A stretch of 62,136 nt of DNA, taken from assembly GCA_015233615.1 (NCBI GenBank), contig JADFXJ010000006.1, forward strand, positions 1 to 62,136, in the 5' to 3' direction. The notes beneath the pieces are model-generated. The model did no database searches. It was not told the DNA's origin and saw nothing but the letters and a program-made list of their open reading frames with translations. Positions 60,414 to 62,136 of the stretch are shown here, piece by piece; positions within the stretch are counted from its first letter, which is position 1, and every line of letters begins with the position of its first letter. The position numbers and the translations under genes are program-made. The DNA comes from Nitrospirota bacterium (GTDB lineage: Bacteria; Nitrospirota; Thermodesulfovibrionia; Thermodesulfovibrionales; Magnetobacteriaceae).

Positions 60414-62136
60414 TCATATCTTGGCGATAATCGCCTGCATTGCCGGGGTCAATTGTACCACAAGCTCGGCATTGATCGCGTGGGAAGTGGTATCGGTGGA
60501 GGCTGAGGCACCGCTTATACGCGCCATGGCAATCGCATTGCCGCGTGACGTTGTCGCGGGCGACGCCGTCGAAACCGCGGGGTCAACGTTGGTTATGGTG
60601 ATTGAAATGGTATTATCGCCGTTGCGGTAAATATCAAACGTGCGGAACTGCTGCGGGAAATCCCGGAGTGATGCGGTCTCTACTTCCCAGAAACTGCGTG
60701 TAGGATCACCGGCATAAGGTTGGGGGGTAACGGTGTTCATGTGGCGATGTCCGGCAATCCACATGATGAGATTCGGATATGTTTGGAGAGTTGCGATCAG
60801 TGAGGAATCGCTAACGACGGAGGTTGAACCGGGTACTGTGTTGGGGTAAAAAAACTTAAAATACCCCTGAGTCGGGTCGGTAAGACTATTATACGGGTTA
60901 ACCGGGATATGCGCCGCTATGATCATAAGCTGGTTATTGTCCTGACCGGCCTGAAGTTCCTTTTTGAGCCAGTCAAGCCGGGTTTGGTCAAGACAGCCTA
61001 ACGCATAACTCAATTGGCCGGGACCCGTGGCGGTGTCGTCAAGCACGATTACCTTGATCGGTATATTGGACTTAGGCAGAAAACTATAACAAGAGAAATC
61101 ATTATCGAGGTTGGCTTGAGTGAAGCCGTGACCGACCGGGTTGGACGTGGTCGTAAAGAATTCGTTCATCCAATTCCGTCTTGGGGATGTAAGAGTCGCC
61201 AGTGAATGGCGATACTGGTCGGCAACGACAGAAGGGGGCGTGGGAAAGTTTTTCTCCGGTCCCGATAAAATGACCGCACCTAAAGGATCCGTGCCGTCAA
61301 TCACGCCCATATAGTAACCGGTTTTATCTACGACATCATCCGCCGGAGCCAGACTACCAACACCCATGTCGAGGACGGTATTTGAGGTATGGGCCGCCAG
61401 GGTTTTCGCGTTTTCGGCTGCCGCGCCCTGCCAGGACTGATCGTGGTTGCCAATAACCTGGTACCACGGGATCGACTTATCGAGCCCGGCAGCCTGGTAA
61501 GGTTTCTGATAATCGATTGTGTCGGATCCGAGATGAGCACCGGAGCCGGGGATGATGGCAGCGCCGTCAATGACGTCGATATACCATCTCAGCTCGTTAT
61601 ATTGAGTGTTGTTGGCGGCGTCGCCGAGGGAAATTCCGAAATTGAACGGTGATTTTTTATGTAATACGTTGATCGTCTGAACCGCGGCATCTAAAACGTG
61701 TGTCGACGCAAGCAGAATCGGTGAATAGGCCGACGACAACTGGCCTGAACCATACGGTGCGCTCCAGCCGAGATAGAGCGCCTGAGCCGGGGATTCCTTG
61801 TCGGAGATATGAACGTCGGTCATGGCAAAGAATGACAAGAGGTGTGCTGCATGGGGTGCACCACTATAGCCGGGTGTGAGATCGGGCCGCTGAGTGTAAG
61901 GCAAACCCGGCCCTACCTGCCAGGCGCTGTAATTGTATTGCGAGTATAGCGCTAAGTCACGAGGGTTGATTCTCGGAGCGCCGGCAGATATTGCAAGGGG
62001 TAGGATCTGCTGTTGAACTGTAGTGAACACATCCTTTGCGATCGGCCATTGAGTGATTTGGCTGCTGCCGCTGCTGCCGCATCCGGTGGTCATCGCTCCT
62101 AAATAGATGGATGCGACTGCTCCGGCCGAATATTTT
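60414..62136 (-). CDS. TIGR03768-like metallophosphoesterase lipoprotein, 5' end outside window
   Basis: The frame runs out of the right end; the visible part is 573 residues. The new edge codons read KYSAGAVASIYLGAMTTGCG, a signal peptide ending in a lipobox-like TTGC. Metal-binding motifs include FAMTDVHISD, SLGDAANN, IGNHDQSW, IIAAHIPVN and IAGHRHMN, the five calcineurin-like signature segments. It is likely an exported phosphoesterase attached to the outer membrane. An internal ATG at 62093 is not the true start. Confidence 0.88.
   Translation of the reverse strand, partial: KYSAGAVASIYLGAMTTGCGSSGSSQITQWPIAKDVFTTVQQQILPLAISAGAPRINPRDLALYSQYNYSAWQVGPGLPYTQRPDLTPGYSGAPHAAHLLSFFAMTDVHISDKESPAQALYLGWSAPYGSGQLSSAYSPILLASTHVLDAAVQTINVLHKKSPFNFGISLGDAANNTQYNELRWYIDVIDGAAIIPGSGAHLGSDTIDYQKPYQAAGLDKSIPWYQVIGNHDQSWQGAAAENAKTLAAHTSNTVLDMGVGSLAPADDVVDKTGYYMGVIDGTDPLGAVILSGPEKNFPTPPSVVADQYRHSLATLTSPRRNWMNEFFTTTSNPVGHGFTQANLDNDFSCYSFLPKSNIPIKVIVLDDTATGPGQLSYALGCLDQTRLDWLKKELQAGQDNNQLMIIAAHIPVNPYNSLTDPTQGYFKFFYPNTVPGSTSVVSDSSLIATLQTYPNLIMWIAGHRHMNTVTPQPYAGDPTRSFWEVETASLRDFPQQFRTFDIYRNGDNTISITITNVDPAVSTASPATTSRGNAIAMARISGASASTDTTSHAINAELVVQLTPAMQAIIAKI

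Overview
The window looks like an accessory-rich stretch of chromosome from a motile, Gram-negative, anaerobic or microaerophilic bacterium. Evidence for this includes an RND efflux pump with an outer-membrane lipoprotein channel, MotA/MotB, rubrerythrin, bacterioferritin, a small 4Fe-4S ferredoxin, several radical SAM enzymes and a YeiH-type transporter. The mix of FHA, PilZ, HD-GYP and HDOD signalling proteins, DUF1566 remnants and dispersed 'cacgaaaa' palindromes would fit a Nitrospirota or Desulfobacterota relative. That taxonomic guess is inference; no rRNA or housekeeping marker is present to test it.

Layout. 0-2.5 kb: a broken DUF4209/HEPN-like gene and bacterioferritin. 2.7-10.1 kb: a minus-strand five-gene cluster (coiled-coil protein, Ser/Thr kinase, ClpB-like AAA+ ATPase, NrdG-like radical SAM protein, zinc-ribbon FHA protein). 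10-18 kb: an orphan GspF-like protein, small proteins, a PilZ-MotA-MotB operon and a YeiH-type transporter with a newly recognised 55-aa membrane protein. 18.8-25 kb: ferredoxin, a copper P-type ATPase, a GH57 enzyme with a DUF4912 partner, and rubrerythrin. 25-27 kb: a HEPN-cyclase-FHA-FHA fusion. 27-32 kb: a MITE followed by a five-gene RiPP-like operon whose precursor carries a Tyr-Xaa-Ser repeat core.

32-43 kb is a scarred region. It holds an IS1595-type transposase remnant, a duplicated and truncated methyltransferase gene, a truncated DUF1566 gene, an orphan Cas6, PilZ and HD-GYP proteins, and toxin-antitoxin modules flanking a TIR-like effector. It also holds a fragment of the neighbouring RND pump gene. 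43-49.7 kb is a MarR-controlled marR-tolC-MFP-RND efflux operon with a clear promoter and operator. 49.8-53 kb holds foldback repeats, a hicBA module, a quinone-oxidoreductase-like enzyme and DoxX. 53-62 kb holds a 1097-aa orphan, an HDOD-GAF protein with a degenerate cyclase domain, a response regulator with HD-GYP output, and the 3' part of a metallophosphoesterase gene that leaves the window.

Two candidate systems stand out. The first is the Tyr-Xaa-Ser peptide cassette (27.7-31.9 kb): a precursor with twelve Y-x-S triplets, two radical SAM enzymes, a SPASM-like protein without the radical SAM cysteines, and a GT9 glycosyltransferase, all compactly overlapping. The second is the kinase-AAA+-radical SAM-FHA cluster (2.7-10.1 kb). 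Its kinase has six Thr-x-x-(Asp/Glu/Gly) sites spaced exactly seven residues apart, a plausible docking array for the FHA protein at the end of the same cluster. Functions for both are inferred from domains and gene order only.
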